Shown: positions 9,439-19,745, numbered from the stretch's first letter. The stretch: DNA of 64,000 nt from an uncultured Porphyromonadaceae bacterium (GCA_947649495.1 CANSRU010000001.1:180837-244836); one strand, 5' to 3'. Numbers and translations: made by a program. Notes: generated from the letters alone by a model not told the origin.

Positions 9439-11001
9439 ATGCACCGCAGATGGCTGTTGTTTTTATCGGCTATGTGCTGCTTCGTAAACATCCATATTTA
9501 CGGAGCGGAAAAGACAAATGCAGATTTACACGACATACTGACACGGCTTGACACCGAGCTTCAACATAGGGATAAATATATATCCATGCGCCAGATGCGC
9601 ATAGACTCCCTTGAACAACTGCGTGCCACCGGTAAAATCAAATTGCAGCCCCTGATATCGCTTGCCAAACTCTATACATCGTTTGACAACGACTCCGCAC
9701 TTGTGGTGTACAGCAGAGCCTACGATATGGCCATGGCTGCCGGACAAGACTCAATGGCTGCGGTGGCCCGGCTTGAACGTGCGGCGCTGCTGCCACTCGG
9801 CGGCTTCACACACGAAGCCGTAAAGGAATACTCGGACATAGACACGACATTGCTTGGACGCGACTTGAAAATACTGTATCACAGTTGCGGACGACAGATG
9901 TATTCCTACCTCAGCTCCTTTTACAACCGTTTCGCTCCAATACGTGAAAAATATGCTTCACTGTCTCTCGAATCGCAAAGGAGACTTGTTCCGCTGCTGC
10001 CACAGCACACACCTGTGCACATGCTCAATCAAGGCGAGTATTTCTACCTTACCGGCGACTATACCCGAAGCCACGCATTGCTCTCGGCACTAATAGCGAC
10101 TGTGCCGGAGGATGACAACCAATTTGCCCGCGCCGCACACATGCTTGCCGACATAGCCGATGCCCAGGGACGCAACAACGACTATATCTATTATCTTGCC
10201 CTATCGGCCATTTCCGACACGCGAGGCGCAACACGCGAGGTAACATCGCTTCAGGAACTCGGACAAAGAATGTTTCAGGCCAACGATGTGGACCGCGCAC
10301 ACAATTATCTTTACACTGCCCTGCGCAATGCGGTGGAGTGCAATGCCGAGGCTCGAATGCTTCAGACATCGGCCGCCGTACCACTCATAGAATCCGTTCA
10401 CAGCATAGAACTGAGGGAATCGCGCCATAGAATCTATATAATAATGGCGGCAATGGCTGTGACATTGCTGCTGTTACTGTCGCTGATCGTGATACTGCGC
10501 AGAAAAATGGCACAGATGCGACATCTGCAGCTGCATCTTCAGGACACAAACCGCATAAAGGAGGAATACATCAGCCAGTTCCTCAACCTATGCTCCATAT
10601 ACATGGACAAACTGAACCAGTTCTGCCATATAGCCAACCGCAAGATATCCACAGGAAAAGTAGACGACCTCTACCAACTCACAAAATCAGGAAAATTTGT
10701 TGAAAACCAAAGTAAAGAATTCTACGAAGTGTTTGACAACGCATTCATACATATACATCCTGAGTTTGTCGACGGAGTGAACCGGCTGCTGAAACCGGAC
10801 TGCCGGATTACCCTCATGCCGGGCCAACTGCTCAACACCGATCTGCGCATACTGGCATTCATGCGGCTCGGCATAGACGACACCAGCCGCGTGGCACAAA
10901 TCTTGAATTACAGCGTGCACACCATCTACGCCTACCGCAATAAAATGAAAAACCGCGCCATAAACCGCGATACATTCGAAGCCGACATCATGGCTATATA
11001 A
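9439..11001 (+). CDS. DUF6377-type membrane-anchored TPR regulator
   Basis: 520 residues. A signal-like N-terminus (LLFLSAMCCFVNIHIYG) is followed by a long helical TPR-like region (about 30-330), one membrane segment (about 433-ish in the reading IMAAMAVTLLLLLSLIVIL, shortly after the TPR part), a short coiled coil, and a C-terminal helix-turn-helix resembling LuxR/regulator domains in RVAQILNYSVHTIYAYRNKM. The layout suggests a one-component sensor with periplasmic TPRs and a cytoplasmic DNA-binding end. Ligand and targets are unknown. It closes the plus-strand run 4 bases after rsmE. Confidence 0.8.
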   Translation: MHRRWLLFLSAMCCFVNIHIYGAEKTNADLHDILTRLDTELQHRDKYISMRQMRIDSLEQLRATGKIKLQPLISLAKLYTSFDNDSALVVYSRAYDMAMAAGQDSMAAVARLERAALLPLGGFTHEAVKEYSDIDTTLLGRDLKILYHSCGRQMYSYLSSFYNRFAPIREKYASLSLESQRRLVPLLPQHTPVHMLNQGEYFYLTGDYTRSHALLSALIATVPEDDNQFARAAHMLADIADAQGRNNDYIYYLALSAISDTRGATREVTSLQELGQRMFQANDVDRAHNYLYTALRNAVECNAEARMLQTSAAVPLIESVHSIELRESRHRIYIIMAAMAVTLLLLLSLIVILRRKMAQMRHLQLHLQDTNRIKEEYISQFLNLCSIYMDKLNQFCHIANRKISTGKVDDLYQLTKSGKFVENQSKEFYEVFDNAFIHIHPEFVDGVNRLLKPDCRITLMPGQLLNTDLRILAFMRLGIDDTSRVAQILNYSVHTIYAYRNKMKNRAINRDTFEADIMAI

Positions 11002-11028
11002 TGCCAGGCGCGTAAATCATCGCTAACC

Positions 11029-11556
11029 CTACCGGCCATTCACCAGCAAACGCTGATATATGTAGGCGTCGCCATAGCTTTCGCCTTTACGAATCCACGA
11101 TTTAAGTCGGCCCGACACTTTGAAGCCACATTTGACAAACAGGGCCCGGGCTGCCGGATTATCTACCGATGTCACAGCCCACAACTGATGCAATCCAATT
11201 TCCGTATAGGCATATCCGCACATCAGCGATAACGCTCTTGCCGCATAACCCGACTGCCGGTAGGCACGGTCAACACAGATACCAACTTCCGCCCTACGGT
11301 TCAGGGCATCAAACGAAGTAAGGTCCAATGCACCGACTGATGTACGGCCATTGTTCAACTCAATTATGAAACGGGCCTCGCCTCGCGAGAATATGTCGTT
11401 ATCGCAATTGGTCACGAACTCCCACACGGCCTGACGTGAAAGCGGAGCGCGCACAGCGCTGTCCACCCATTGCGAACGGTCGTTTTCCCACCGGAAGATA
11501 GCATCGACATCATCCGGTTCAGGGGCACGCAACGTAATCACTCCATCTGTAATCAT
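11029..11556 (-). CDS. GNAT-family N-acetyltransferase, RimJ/RimL-like
   Basis: 175 residues with the GNAT fold: [18 protein letters not shown] at the start, the acetyl-CoA loop region around [22 protein letters not shown], and the RimL-type [13 protein letters not shown] near residue 137. It transfers an acetyl group to an amine, possibly a protein N-terminus or a small molecule; the substrate is unknown. It overlaps recR by 4 nt and is probably the last gene of the dxr operon. Confidence 0.88.
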   Translation of the reverse strand: MITDGVITLRAPEPDDVDAIFRWENDRSQWVDSAVRAPLSRQAVWEFVTNCDNDIFSRGEARFIIELNNGRTSVGALDLTSFDALNRRAEVGICVDRAYRQSGYAARALSLMCGYAYTEIGLHQLWAVTSVDNPAARALFVKCGFKVSGRLKSWIRKGESYGDAYIYQRLLVNGR

Positions 11557-12179
11557 TGGCTGAATGAATCAGTGAAAAGAGTACGTTGAAGCAACGAGCG
11601 CCCGAGTGTTATCTCGTCGGTATACTCAAGGTCATTGCCCACGGCAACCCCGCGGGCAAGTTGGGTTACTTTGACATCTGCGAACGGCGCCAGTTTACGG
11701 AATATGTAGAAATTGGTGGTATCACCCTCCATTGTCGCACCGAGGGCCAATATCACTTCTGCGACATCGCCCGATGCCACTCGCTCCACAAGCGAGTCAA
11801 TTTCAAGCATATCCGGACCGACACCATCCATAGGTGATATCACCCCCCCGAGCACATGATACACTCCCGAATACTGCCGGGTGCGCTCTATGCTCATCAC
11901 ATCGTTGACATTCTCCACCACACACACGGTGCCATGGTCGCGCCTTTCGTTGGCACAGACATCGCACAATTCCGTTTCAGATATATTGTGGCAACACCGG
12001 CAATAACATATATTACGGCGCATATTTATCAGCGACTCGCCGAGAGCGGTAACTTCCGCCTCATCCCTGCGCAACATGTGGAGCGCAAGCCGCAGAGCCG
12101 TCTTGCGCCCTATGCCGGGCAGACGCGAAAGTTCCGTCACCGCACTTTCCAAAAGGGTGGATGAGATTTCCTCCGGCAT
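11553..12179 (-). CDS. recR: Recombination mediator RecR
   Basis: 208 residues, the usual length. RecR forms ring oligomers and works with RecO and RecF to load RecA on SSB-coated gaps. The helix-hairpin-helix PGIGRKTA is at 21-28, a Cys4 zinc finger runs from ICYCRCC to LCDVC (about 57-75), and a Toprim domain begins near [14 protein letters not shown]. The distal part [16 protein letters not shown] is typical. It follows dipeptidyl peptidase III by 5 bases. Confidence 0.97.
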   Translation of the reverse strand: MPEEISSTLLESAVTELSRLPGIGRKTALRLALHMLRRDEAEVTALGESLINMRRNICYCRCCHNISETELCDVCANERRDHGTVCVVENVNDVMSIERTRQYSGVYHVLGGVISPMDGVGPDMLEIDSLVERVASGDVAEVILALGATMEGDTTNFYIFRKLAPFADVKVTQLARGVAVGNDLEYTDEITLGRSLLQRTLFTDSFSQ

Positions 12180-12184
12180 TGTCC

Positions 12185-14206
12185 TTACTCCTTGGTGAGC
12201 GGTGAATAATCGTGCGAATAGCGAAGCATCTGGGGTATATACTCCTCGGTATAATCAACCGCTATATCAATAATCTCACCGGTTTTGGCATCGGTCACCG
12301 GCTTGTACACCGGATTCACGAAACCTTTGTAGGGAGCAATATCAAGGTGGGCATAACGATCAAGCACCTCTTTATGCAACTTGGGATCAACCTTAACGGC
12401 ATAACGTTCCACCAGATCGCGGCCGGCTTCGTAATCGCCTTCGCTCTTTATACGCTGTATCTCTCCGAGAAGCTCGCCAAACAGTTCGCGCAGACGGGGA
12501 TAATCATTTATCTTTATATATGTCTTGCCATCTTTCACCTCATACTCTATCACCTTATCGGCAGCTCCCTTTTCAAGAGCCCATTCCGAGATAAGCTTGC
12601 GGTTGCGCATGTGGGCTTCCTCCACATCCTTTCCGGGTTCGATACGCATAAGCTGTGTCATCAGGCCATTGAGTATATATTTATAATACTGAGCCTTATA
12701 TGCTTCGGGGCTATCTATCAAACCGAGTTCAAGCAATTTGGGGTCAGCGAGATAATACAGCGCGAACAAATCGGCACGTGCCTCCTCCAATGTAGAACCA
12801 TGAGCCTTCAAAGCATCCGGATCCACCCCGGGGAGCAAACGTCCTGAAGCATGGCCGAGACATTCGTGCAGGTCTGTGTGCAGATTATCGGTTATGAACA
12901 GATATTTGTCCATGAGTTCCCTCATCGCGGCATCGGGCACGAACTCATCATTGAATCCATTACCATGGGCAGCCTCATCGTAAGCCTGGGTTATATTCTC
13001 TATCGTCACCGATTTTGAGCCATGAGCGGCACGAATCCAATTGGCGTTAGGCAGATTGATACCGATCGGTGTGGATGGATAGGAATCACCGGCAAGAATG
13101 GCGGCGGTGATCACCTTTGCTGTAACACCCTTTACCTCAGGTTTACGGAATCGGGGATCGACCGGCGAATTACTTTCGAACCACTGTGCGTTTTCGCTTA
13201 TCACCTCCGTGCGGTGCGATGCATCGAGATTTTTGAAGTTGACTATCGACTCCCAGTTACCGGTCATGCCGAGAGGGTCATCGTAGCTTTCGATGAAACC
13301 GTTGATGAAGTCTACCTGCGAACCGGTGTCGCCCACCCACAATATGGAATAATCGTCAAATGCTTTCAGCGAGCCGGTTGCATAATATTCAATAAGTTTT
13401 TCGATAACAGCACGCTGTTTGTCGTTCTCGGCATATTCGGCTGCCTTTCCGAGCAGCTCTACAATGCGGCTTATAGCGGGTGAATACAGACCACCTATCT
13501 TATAGATCTGCTCCACAACCTTGCCATCTTTCTTAACCACACGAGCATTCAGGCCATAAGACACCGGAGTTACATCGGTAGTGTCTTTGATGGCGGCGTA
13601 ATAGTCCTCGACCTCTTTCTGTGTCACGCCTTCGTAGAGGTTTGTAGCCGAAGTAACAATGAGATCAGCACCCTCGGCCTGATTCACCTTTTTAGGCATG
13701 AACCCGGGGTCGAACACCACACGGCTTATGCCATCCATATCTGCAGGACGCTTCGATGCCGGAAGTGTAGCCACACATTTATCAAAGAACTCGCGGCTGA
13801 ATTCGGGGGTGAACTTATCCATTGAATAGTGATGGTGTATGCCGTTTGCAAACCACACCTGCTTGAGATATTTCTCGAATGCTTTGAAGTCGGCACTGTT
13901 GCGGTCGCCGCTGTAAGATGTATATATGTTCTCCAGCAACTGACGCAACTGAAGATTATATCTATTGTTCTGGTCCCACAATATATCGCGACCGGTAATA
14001 GCTGCCTCTGTCAGATAATATATCAGCATTTTCTGTTTCAGCGACAGGTCCTCAAATCCCGGCACCTTGTAACGGAGCACCTCCACATCGGCGAAGCGGT
14101 CCACCACATAATTGAATTTACTATTGTTGTTATCTGCCATTGCGGTTGTTGTTATGCCCATCGAGAGTGCCGCTCCCATCAGAGCTTTTTTTAATATTGC
14201 AGTCAT
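12185..14206 (-). CDS. Dipeptidyl peptidase III (M49), HECLGH variant, exported
   Basis: 673 residues. M49 zinc peptidases remove dipeptides from the N-terminus of short peptides. The zinc motif HECLGH is at 447-452 and the second metal motif EEARAD at 474-479. The usual bacterial/eukaryotic form is HELLGH, and the Cys variant is known from Bacteroides. The N-terminus [14 protein letters not shown] looks like a signal peptide, which suggests a periplasmic enzyme that helps to use peptides. It lies in the dxr operon, 15 bases after the RlmI-type gene. Confidence 0.93.
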   Translation of the reverse strand: MTAILKKALMGAALSMGITTTAMADNNNSKFNYVVDRFADVEVLRYKVPGFEDLSLKQKMLIYYLTEAAITGRDILWDQNNRYNLQLRQLLENIYTSYSGDRNSADFKAFEKYLKQVWFANGIHHHYSMDKFTPEFSREFFDKCVATLPASKRPADMDGISRVVFDPGFMPKKVNQAEGADLIVTSATNLYEGVTQKEVEDYYAAIKDTTDVTPVSYGLNARVVKKDGKVVEQIYKIGGLYSPAISRIVELLGKAAEYAENDKQRAVIEKLIEYYATGSLKAFDDYSILWVGDTGSQVDFINGFIESYDDPLGMTGNWESIVNFKNLDASHRTEVISENAQWFESNSPVDPRFRKPEVKGVTAKVITAAILAGDSYPSTPIGINLPNANWIRAAHGSKSVTIENITQAYDEAAHGNGFNDEFVPDAAMRELMDKYLFITDNLHTDLHECLGHASGRLLPGVDPDALKAHGSTLEEARADLFALYYLADPKLLELGLIDSPEAYKAQYYKYILNGLMTQLMRIEPGKDVEEAHMRNRKLISEWALEKGAADKVIEYEVKDGKTYIKINDYPRLRELFGELLGEIQRIKSEGDYEAGRDLVERYAVKVDPKLHKEVLDRYAHLDIAPYKGFVNPVYKPVTDAKTGEIIDIAVDYTEEYIPQMLRYSHDYSPLTKE

Positions 14207-14221
14207 TGTTTATATGTCGGT

Positions 14222-15412
14222 TTATTCTATGTACAGTATCAATCCTTTAAGGTATTCACCCTCGGGGTGGTAGATATTGACCGGATGATCGGCCGGTTGT
14301 GTAAGCTGATGCAGAATCCGCACACGCCGTCCGGTCTGGGCCGCCGCCGAAAAAACAGCGAGCCGGAACTGCTCTTTGGTTATTGCCTGCGAACATGAGA
14401 ATGTGAAGAGTATGCTCCCTTTGGGCATCTTTTCCATAGCCTTGGCGTTGAGACGCTGATAGCCACGGAGCGCATTCTTTATAGCGCCACGGTGTTTGGC
14501 AAATGCCGGAGGATCAAGCACCACAAGGTCGTAGGCATCCTGAGGCATATCGGCAAGGAATTTGAACGCATCGACCGCCCATGCCTTATGCTGGGCCTCT
14601 TCACCGAAGTTCAGTTTCACATTTGCTTCAGTGAGAGCTATTGCCTTGGCTGAACTGTCTACAGAATCAACTTTACGGGCTCCACCATTCAAGGCATATA
14701 CAGAAAATCCGCCGGTATAGCAGAACATGTTCAACACCCTGCGGCCGGCAGAATAACTTTGCAACAGCCGGCGGTTGTCGCGCTGATCCACGAAGAAACC
14801 GGTCTTCTGACCCTTCAGCCAGTCGACATGGAATTTCAATCCATTCTCCACCGCCACATTTCCATCGAAAGAGCCAATTATATAATCGTTCTGAGGGTCA
14901 AGGCTCGCTTTATAAGGCAGCGTGGTCTCAGATTTATAATAGACATTCTTTATTCCTGCATCGGGGAGTTTAACCAATGCATCGGCAATCAGATTACGGG
15001 CGAAGTGCATACCAGGCGAGTGAGCCTGCACCACGGCTGTTGTGCCATACACATCCACTATCAAACCGGGCAGGAAATCACCTTCGCCATGCACAAGACG
15101 GTAAGCGTTATTGTCATCTCGTATCAGCCCAAGGGCACGGCGAAGTCCGAATGCCTCGCCGAGACGTGAGGCATAAAAATCACCGTTAACATCAATCGCC
15201 CTGTCGCTCAGCATACGCACGGCAATGCTTCCTATCTGGAAGTGCCCCACGCCAAGAGTCTCACCGGTATGAGAGACAACTTCCACCACATCGCCCTCCT
15301 CGACAGTGTCGGGCATTTTCTCTATAGCGCCGGAAAACACCCACGGATGGAAACGCTTCAACGATTCCTCCTTGCCGCGGCGCAACTGTATCTTTGAATA
15401 TTCTTTCTTCAT
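14222..15412 (-). CDS. Class I rRNA cytosine methyltransferase, RlmI-like
   Basis: 396 residues. An N-terminal PUA domain (about 1-80; RFHPWVFSGAIEKMPD) is followed by an RlmI-type catalytic domain. It contains GQKTGFFVDQRDNR near residue 205, the SAM motif VLNMFCYTGGFSVYAL, the catalytic LVVLDPPAFAKHR and FTFSCSQAI, whose cysteine fits the m5C mechanism. E. coli RlmI modifies C1962 of 23S rRNA; the exact target here is inferred by homology. It starts 2 bases after rseP. Confidence 0.92.
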   Translation of the reverse strand: MKKEYSKIQLRRGKEESLKRFHPWVFSGAIEKMPDTVEEGDVVEVVSHTGETLGVGHFQIGSIAVRMLSDRAIDVNGDFYASRLGEAFGLRRALGLIRDDNNAYRLVHGEGDFLPGLIVDVYGTTAVVQAHSPGMHFARNLIADALVKLPDAGIKNVYYKSETTLPYKASLDPQNDYIIGSFDGNVAVENGLKFHVDWLKGQKTGFFVDQRDNRRLLQSYSAGRRVLNMFCYTGGFSVYALNGGARKVDSVDSSAKAIALTEANVKLNFGEEAQHKAWAVDAFKFLADMPQDAYDLVVLDPPAFAKHRGAIKNALRGYQRLNAKAMEKMPKGSILFTFSCSQAITKEQFRLAVFSAAAQTGRRVRILHQLTQPADHPVNIYHPEGEYLKGLILYIE

Positions 15413-15414
15413 AA

Positions 15415-16779
15415 TCAGTTCAACATTCCTCGTACAACATCCATCCCATTTGCATAAACCAGAAGCAGCAACAGAAATGCCATACCTGCAATCTGGGCAT
15501 ACTCTATAACCTTCTCGGGGGCCTGTTTCCGCGTTATCATCTCATAAATCAGGAACAACACATGACCGCCGTCGAGCGCCGGTATAGGCAAAATGTTCAT
15601 AAATGCCAGTACCACCGACAAGAAAGCCATTATCTCCCAAAAGGACATCCAATTCCACTTCTCGGGAAACAGACTGCCGAGTGTACCGAATCCGCCTATG
15701 CTTTGCGCTCCATCCTTTGTAAAGACATATTTCATGGACTTTACATACGAGGTCAGCTTGTCTGTCCCCATCTTCCATCCTTGGGGTATAGACGCCAGCA
15801 GCGAATATTTAACAGAAACTGTGGGATAGACATCGGTTATTTGCTTGAGTTTGAATCCCAACTTGGCACCATCGGTAGGCGTTACCGGCAATTTTATCAG
15901 CTTGCCATCGCGCTCCACGCTCACAGTAGTAGGCTTTCCGGCATATTTCTCCAAAGCCTTGCCCAACTCATCAAACGAGCGTGTCTCCAATGTATCGAGC
16001 CCAACAATGCGGTCGCCGACAGCCATTCCGGCAGCCTTGGCCGGGCTTCCGCCCTGCACCTCAGCCACCACTACCGGCACGCGATAGGTCATAAAACCTT
16101 TAGCCTTGCTCAAAGTGAGTGCGAAATTTGAAGGCAGGGCAATATCCACCGTATCCTTGTGATTACGCAACACCCTGACATTCTTGGCCATGGCCATAGT
16201 CATGAATGCATCGGCCGATACATCGAGTTTCTCTCCATCGGCCGACAACGGTATGTCGCCGTCGCGGAAACCCACCGCCTGTGCTTCAGGCACAAAGGCC
16301 ATGCCTTCGTAAGCATTCTCAAACGGGATATACTTCTCGCCCCAGTACCATGCGATACCGGCATATATCACTATGGCGAGTATAAAATTAAATGTCACGC
16401 CACCTATCATCACCAACAGACGCTGATAGGCCGGTTTTGAACGAAACTCCCATGACTCGGCCGGTTTGGCAAGCTGCTCCTTATCCATGGATTCGTCTAT
16501 CATGCCGGCAATCTTGACATAGCCGCCTAACGGAAGCCAGCCTATACCATATTCCGTATCGCGCCATGTGGCTCGCTCATTTCCATTTTTGTCATATTTC
16601 TTTTCCCCTTTCTTAGGCTTCCATTTCACCAACGAGAACCAAGGATTGAAAAAGAGATAGAACTTTTCAACTTTTATGCCGAACGCCCTCGCCATAATGT
16701 AATGTCCGAACTCATGTATCACCACGAGCACGGCAAGTGCCACTATAAGCTGAATGGCTTTTATCAAAAATGCTTCCAT
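15415..16779 (-). CDS. rseP: RIP metalloprotease RseP (site-2 protease)
   Basis: 454 residues. This intramembrane zinc protease cleaves membrane-spanning anti-sigma factors or signal peptides. The zinc site HEFGH is at 22-26 in the first membrane segment, and the second motif appears in PIPALDGGHVLF near the C-terminus. The central region holds two PDZ-like domains, the second with GGSPAKAAGMAVGDRIVGLD. It is preceded by dxr, the arrangement usual in Bacteroidales. Confidence 0.95.
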   Translation of the reverse strand: MEAFLIKAIQLIVALAVLVVIHEFGHYIMARAFGIKVEKFYLFFNPWFSLVKWKPKKGEKKYDKNGNERATWRDTEYGIGWLPLGGYVKIAGMIDESMDKEQLAKPAESWEFRSKPAYQRLLVMIGGVTFNFILAIVIYAGIAWYWGEKYIPFENAYEGMAFVPEAQAVGFRDGDIPLSADGEKLDVSADAFMTMAMAKNVRVLRNHKDTVDIALPSNFALTLSKAKGFMTYRVPVVVAEVQGGSPAKAAGMAVGDRIVGLDTLETRSFDELGKALEKYAGKPTTVSVERDGKLIKLPVTPTDGAKLGFKLKQITDVYPTVSVKYSLLASIPQGWKMGTDKLTSYVKSMKYVFTKDGAQSIGGFGTLGSLFPEKWNWMSFWEIMAFLSVVLAFMNILPIPALDGGHVLFLIYEMITRKQAPEKVIEYAQIAGMAFLLLLLVYANGMDVVRGMLN

Positions 16780-16813
16780 ATTCTGTATTTATCTTTATCT
16801 ATTTTAGTTTAAC

Positions 16814-17980
16814 TCAAATCTTTTCCACAAGCTCTTGTGCATAAAGGCGGGCTTCCCTGTTGCTCTCCACATAATCGTTGATATCAGGCGACGATATATA
16901 AGGTACCTTTTCAAGAGTATCTTCTATCAACGGATATATATCGGTGAAGCGTATGCGGCCATGCAGGAACGATGCCACGGCGACTTCGTTGGCCGCGTTG
17001 ACCACGCACGCGGCATTTCCCCCTGACGCAAGCGCCCGGTAAGCGAAATTAAGACACGGGAAACGGCCGGTGTCCGGACGCTCGAATGTGAGATTGGCAT
17101 AATCGGCAAGGCTCATTGCCGGAGCATCCGACACAAGGCGCGTAGCATCGCCCAACGCATAGCGTATGGGTACATGCATGTCAGGCAAACCGAGCTGAGC
17201 CTTCACCGCTCCATCCACAAACTGCACCATGGAATGGACTATTGACTGCGGATGCACCACAGCCTCAATCCTGTCGGCATCGATGCCAAACAACCATCTG
17301 GCCTCTATTATCTCAAATGCCTTATTAAGCATTGTGGCAGAATCTATTGTGATTTTAGCCCCCATAGACCAATTGGGGTGGCGCAACGCATCCTCAACCG
17401 ACACAGTGGCCAACCGCTCGGCAGGAAACTGCCTGAACGGCCCACCCGATGCAGTGATTATCAGGCGCGACACCGAATCGGGATTCTCCCCAACCATACA
17501 TTGGTATATGGCCGAATGCTCAGAATCGACCGGAATGATGCGCGATTTTGATTCTTTAAGCATCTTTGTCACCAGCTCACCGGCCACAACAAGGGTCTCC
17601 TTATTGGCCAAGGCGATATCTTTCCCAGCCTCCACGGCCCTCAATGTCGGAGCCAGCCCGCTGTAGCCCACAGTTGCGGTGAGCACCGTGTCTACATCGT
17701 CACGTGCCGCGCAGGCCGCAAGAGCCGCATCGCCGGCTGCAACTTCAATGCCCATAGGCTCCAATGCGTTTCTCACACTGGAATATTGCCGTTCATCAGC
17801 AATCACGGCCATTGTCGGCCGGAATTTCATGCACTGACTCACAAGCAATTCGGCATTACGCCCTGCGGCAAGGACCTGAGCCTTGAACAAATGTGGATAG
17901 GCCGATATTATATCAAGGGTCTGGGTGCCGATTGAACCGGTACTGCCCAGCACCGCTATTCGCTTAGGTTCATTAACCAT
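16814..17980 (-). CDS. dxr: 1-deoxy-D-xylulose 5-phosphate reductoisomerase
   Basis: 388 residues from the ATG at 17980; I rejected the upstream in-frame ATG at 18007 because it lies inside the promoter. The enzyme converts DXP to MEP with NADPH in the non-mevalonate isoprenoid route. The nucleotide-binding GSTGSIG is near the N-terminus, and VDSEHSAIYQ near 150 and the segment SMGAKITIDSATMLNKAFE are diagnostic. ispD, the next step of the pathway, lies separately at 26.7 kb. It heads the dxr-rseP-rlmI-dppIII-recR-GNAT run. Confidence 0.97.
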   Translation of the reverse strand: MVNEPKRIAVLGSTGSIGTQTLDIISAYPHLFKAQVLAAGRNAELLVSQCMKFRPTMAVIADERQYSSVRNALEPMGIEVAAGDAALAACAARDDVDTVLTATVGYSGLAPTLRAVEAGKDIALANKETLVVAGELVTKMLKESKSRIIPVDSEHSAIYQCMVGENPDSVSRLIITASGGPFRQFPAERLATVSVEDALRHPNWSMGAKITIDSATMLNKAFEIIEARWLFGIDADRIEAVVHPQSIVHSMVQFVDGAVKAQLGLPDMHVPIRYALGDATRLVSDAPAMSLADYANLTFERPDTGRFPCLNFAYRALASGGNAACVVNAANEVAVASFLHGRIRFTDIYPLIEDTLEKVPYISSPDINDYVESNREARLYAQELVEKI

Positions 17981-18004
17981 CACTATATTCTTATATATAA
18001 TATG

Positions 18005-18068
18005 CAAAGATACGAATAAGTTGAGTGCAAAACCAAACTTGTTTGAGTTTTGCCGAACGCGAGTATCT
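18005..18068 (-). repeat. Promoter-associated inverted-repeat element, copy A
   Basis: Outer stem AGATAC / GTATCT (18008-18013 and 18063-18068). Inner stem GCAAAACCAAAC / GTTTGAGTTTTGC with one unpaired A. Read on the minus strand it supplies TTTG, 21 nt, then TATCTTTG (18005-18012), a good promoter for dxr. Related copies lie at 18079, 34587 and 50078. Confidence 0.75.
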
Positions 18069-18078
18069 AAGGCGAAGT

Positions 18079-18122
18079 CAAAGATACGAATAAGTCGGGG
18101 GCAATGCCAAATAATTTTGCTC
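18079..18122 (-). repeat. Degraded second copy of the promoter repeat, tandem
   Basis: CAAAGATACGAATAAGT recurs 74 bases after copy A, followed by GGGGGCAATGCCAAAT, but the right arm is broken. On the minus strand it still reads TTTG, 21 nt, TATCTTTG, so it may be a second, upstream dxr promoter. Confidence 0.6.
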
Positions 18123-18318
18123 TCGTAGAGCGCTTTTTACCACATTGTGTAAACGAATATAAAAAATTTTACATCGGGAAAAGAACAAAATTTAATACAC
18201 TAATGTTATAAATTCGTAATCACTCCTGCCAATTGTGGAAACACCGGCGGCAATGGTGAATTTTAATTAAAACCAAACATAAATAATTACTATTGTTTCA
18301 CAAAAAATCTAACGAGAG
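18123..18318 (+). other. Leader and upstream region of the OmpA-type gene
   Basis: This A/T-rich stretch completes the roughly 340-base gap between dxr and the OmpA gene. It holds no ORF. A weak -7-like TACTATTG at 18288-18295 may serve the OmpA gene. A CAATTGTGG word also occurs upstream of clpB; its meaning is unclear. Confidence 0.4.
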
Positions 18319-19530
18319 ATGAAAACGAATTTCTATTTAACAGCTACAGCATGCGTGGGCATGTTCTTCGCTGCAAACTCAGCCCAGGCACAGGAACAAG
18401 TAGTAGTGGTGGAACAAGAAACCATCGCTATCGAACAACCCGTGGAATGTAAGACACATTACTCCTCATCGTGGCGCGACAACTGGTTTATCCAGCTCGG
18501 CGCAGGTGCACAGGTGCCGTTTGTCGACATCACATCTGAAAACGGTGAGAAACACCATAAGGCTTCGGCCGTGTACAACGTAGGCTTCGGCCACTGGTTC
18601 AGCCCCTACCTCGGATTCCGAATCTCCGGCCTTTATGGTAAAATGCGTTATAATTTCGTAGGTCACGATAAAGCCCAGATGGCAAGCGCCAATGCCGACC
18701 TTATGTGGGATATGACAACCTCCTGCTGCGGCGTGAATCCCGACCGTGTATTCTCATTCATACCATTTGTAGGTGTGGGCGGAACATTCACCTGGGACTT
18801 CAAGGGTGTAAAGAGCAACATATACAATGGCGACCTCACACATCGCAAAAACAACCAGTGGACACTGCCTGTATCCGTAGGTTTCCAGCTCCGCTTCCGT
18901 CTTTGCAAATATGTGGACTTCTTTGCTGAAGCACGCGCTCAGTTCTATGCCGACAACTTCAACAACTACGTACAGGGCGATCCCATCGAAGCCAACATCA
19001 CTGCCATCGGCGGTCTCAGCTTCAACATCGGCGGACGCAAGTTTACCGGCTACAATCCCTGCGAATATCTCGGCTACGTGAACCAGCTCAACAACCAGGT
19101 CAACGACCTTCGCGCTGAAGTGGCATCGACAGCAGCAGCCCTTGCCGCAGCCAATGCTCAGCTCCCCTGCCCCGAAGTGAAAGAAACCAACGCAGTCGCT
19201 ACCGTGCAGACTCCCATGCTGGCATCAGTTCGCTTCAAAATCAACTCGGCAAAAATCTCCGACGAAGAAATGGTCAATGTATACAACGTGGCCGAATGGA
19301 TGAAAGCCAATCCCGATGTAACAGTTACTGTTGACGGATACGCCGACGAAGACACCGGTACCGCCGCTTACAATCAGGAACTCTCAGCCCGCCGTGCACA
19401 GGCCGTGAAAGACGCCCTCGTAGGTTACGGAGTATCAGCCGACCGTCTCAACACCAAGGCTTACGGCAGCGCAACCCAGCCCTACAATGAAAATAACTGG
19501 AACCGCATCGTAATCTTCAGCCAACCGTAA
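18319..19530 (+). CDS. OmpA-family major outer-membrane protein
   Basis: 403 residues. A signal peptide ends NSAQAQEQ. An eight-strand type beta-barrel region (about 45-255) is followed by a coiled-coil-like segment (NQLNNQVNDLRAEVASTAAALAAA) and a C-terminal OmpA peptidoglycan-binding domain with VDGYADEDTGTAAYNQELSARRAQAV near 340-365. It should sit in the outer membrane and tether it to the cell wall. It has its own terminator, consistent with a strongly expressed single-gene unit. Confidence 0.93.
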   Translation: MKTNFYLTATACVGMFFAANSAQAQEQVVVVEQETIAIEQPVECKTHYSSSWRDNWFIQLGAGAQVPFVDITSENGEKHHKASAVYNVGFGHWFSPYLGFRISGLYGKMRYNFVGHDKAQMASANADLMWDMTTSCCGVNPDRVFSFIPFVGVGGTFTWDFKGVKSNIYNGDLTHRKNNQWTLPVSVGFQLRFRLCKYVDFFAEARAQFYADNFNNYVQGDPIEANITAIGGLSFNIGGRKFTGYNPCEYLGYVNQLNNQVNDLRAEVASTAAALAAANAQLPCPEVKETNAVATVQTPMLASVRFKINSAKISDEEMVNVYNVAEWMKANPDVTVTVDGYADEDTGTAAYNQELSARRAQAVKDALVGYGVSADRLNTKAYGSATQPYNENNWNRIVIFSQP

Positions 19531-19570
19531 GAACCATCTCCAGCTTCGATTTTTAACTGAAGCAATCCTT

Positions 19571-19614
19571 AATAGCTGCGGCATCGCCACATGGTGGCGG
19601 TGCCGCTATTTTTC
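19571..19614 (+). terminator. Intrinsic terminator of the OmpA-type gene
   Basis: The hairpin AATAGCTGCGGCATCGCCAC / GGTGGCGGTGCCGCTATT has a 2-base loop, one internal bulge and a following TTTTT tract. Confidence 0.85.
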
Positions 19615-19659
19615 ATTCACTTTTTTAACATCATTTGATAAGAAAACCCCCGCTCCTAT

Positions 19660-19690
19660 TTTGTTTCTATACATAAATGATATAACTTTG
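19660..19690 (+). promoter_or_regulatory. Bacteroidetes-type promoter of the phosphohexose mutase
   Basis: TTTG (19660-19663), 19-nt spacer, TAACTTTG (19683-19690). It is a near-perfect match to the -33/-7 consensus and lies 55 bases before the start codon. Confidence 0.8.
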
Positions 19691-19745
19691 ACGGAGTTAA
19701 CCGGATTAAATCTCATAACCGACAATTTTTTAAAACTTATTCAAT

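Noticed and set aside
4053-18245. Shared CAATTGTGG word upstream of clpB and the OmpA-type gene
   Set aside because: Nine bases with a short loosely similar context are too little to claim a regulatory site without more copies.
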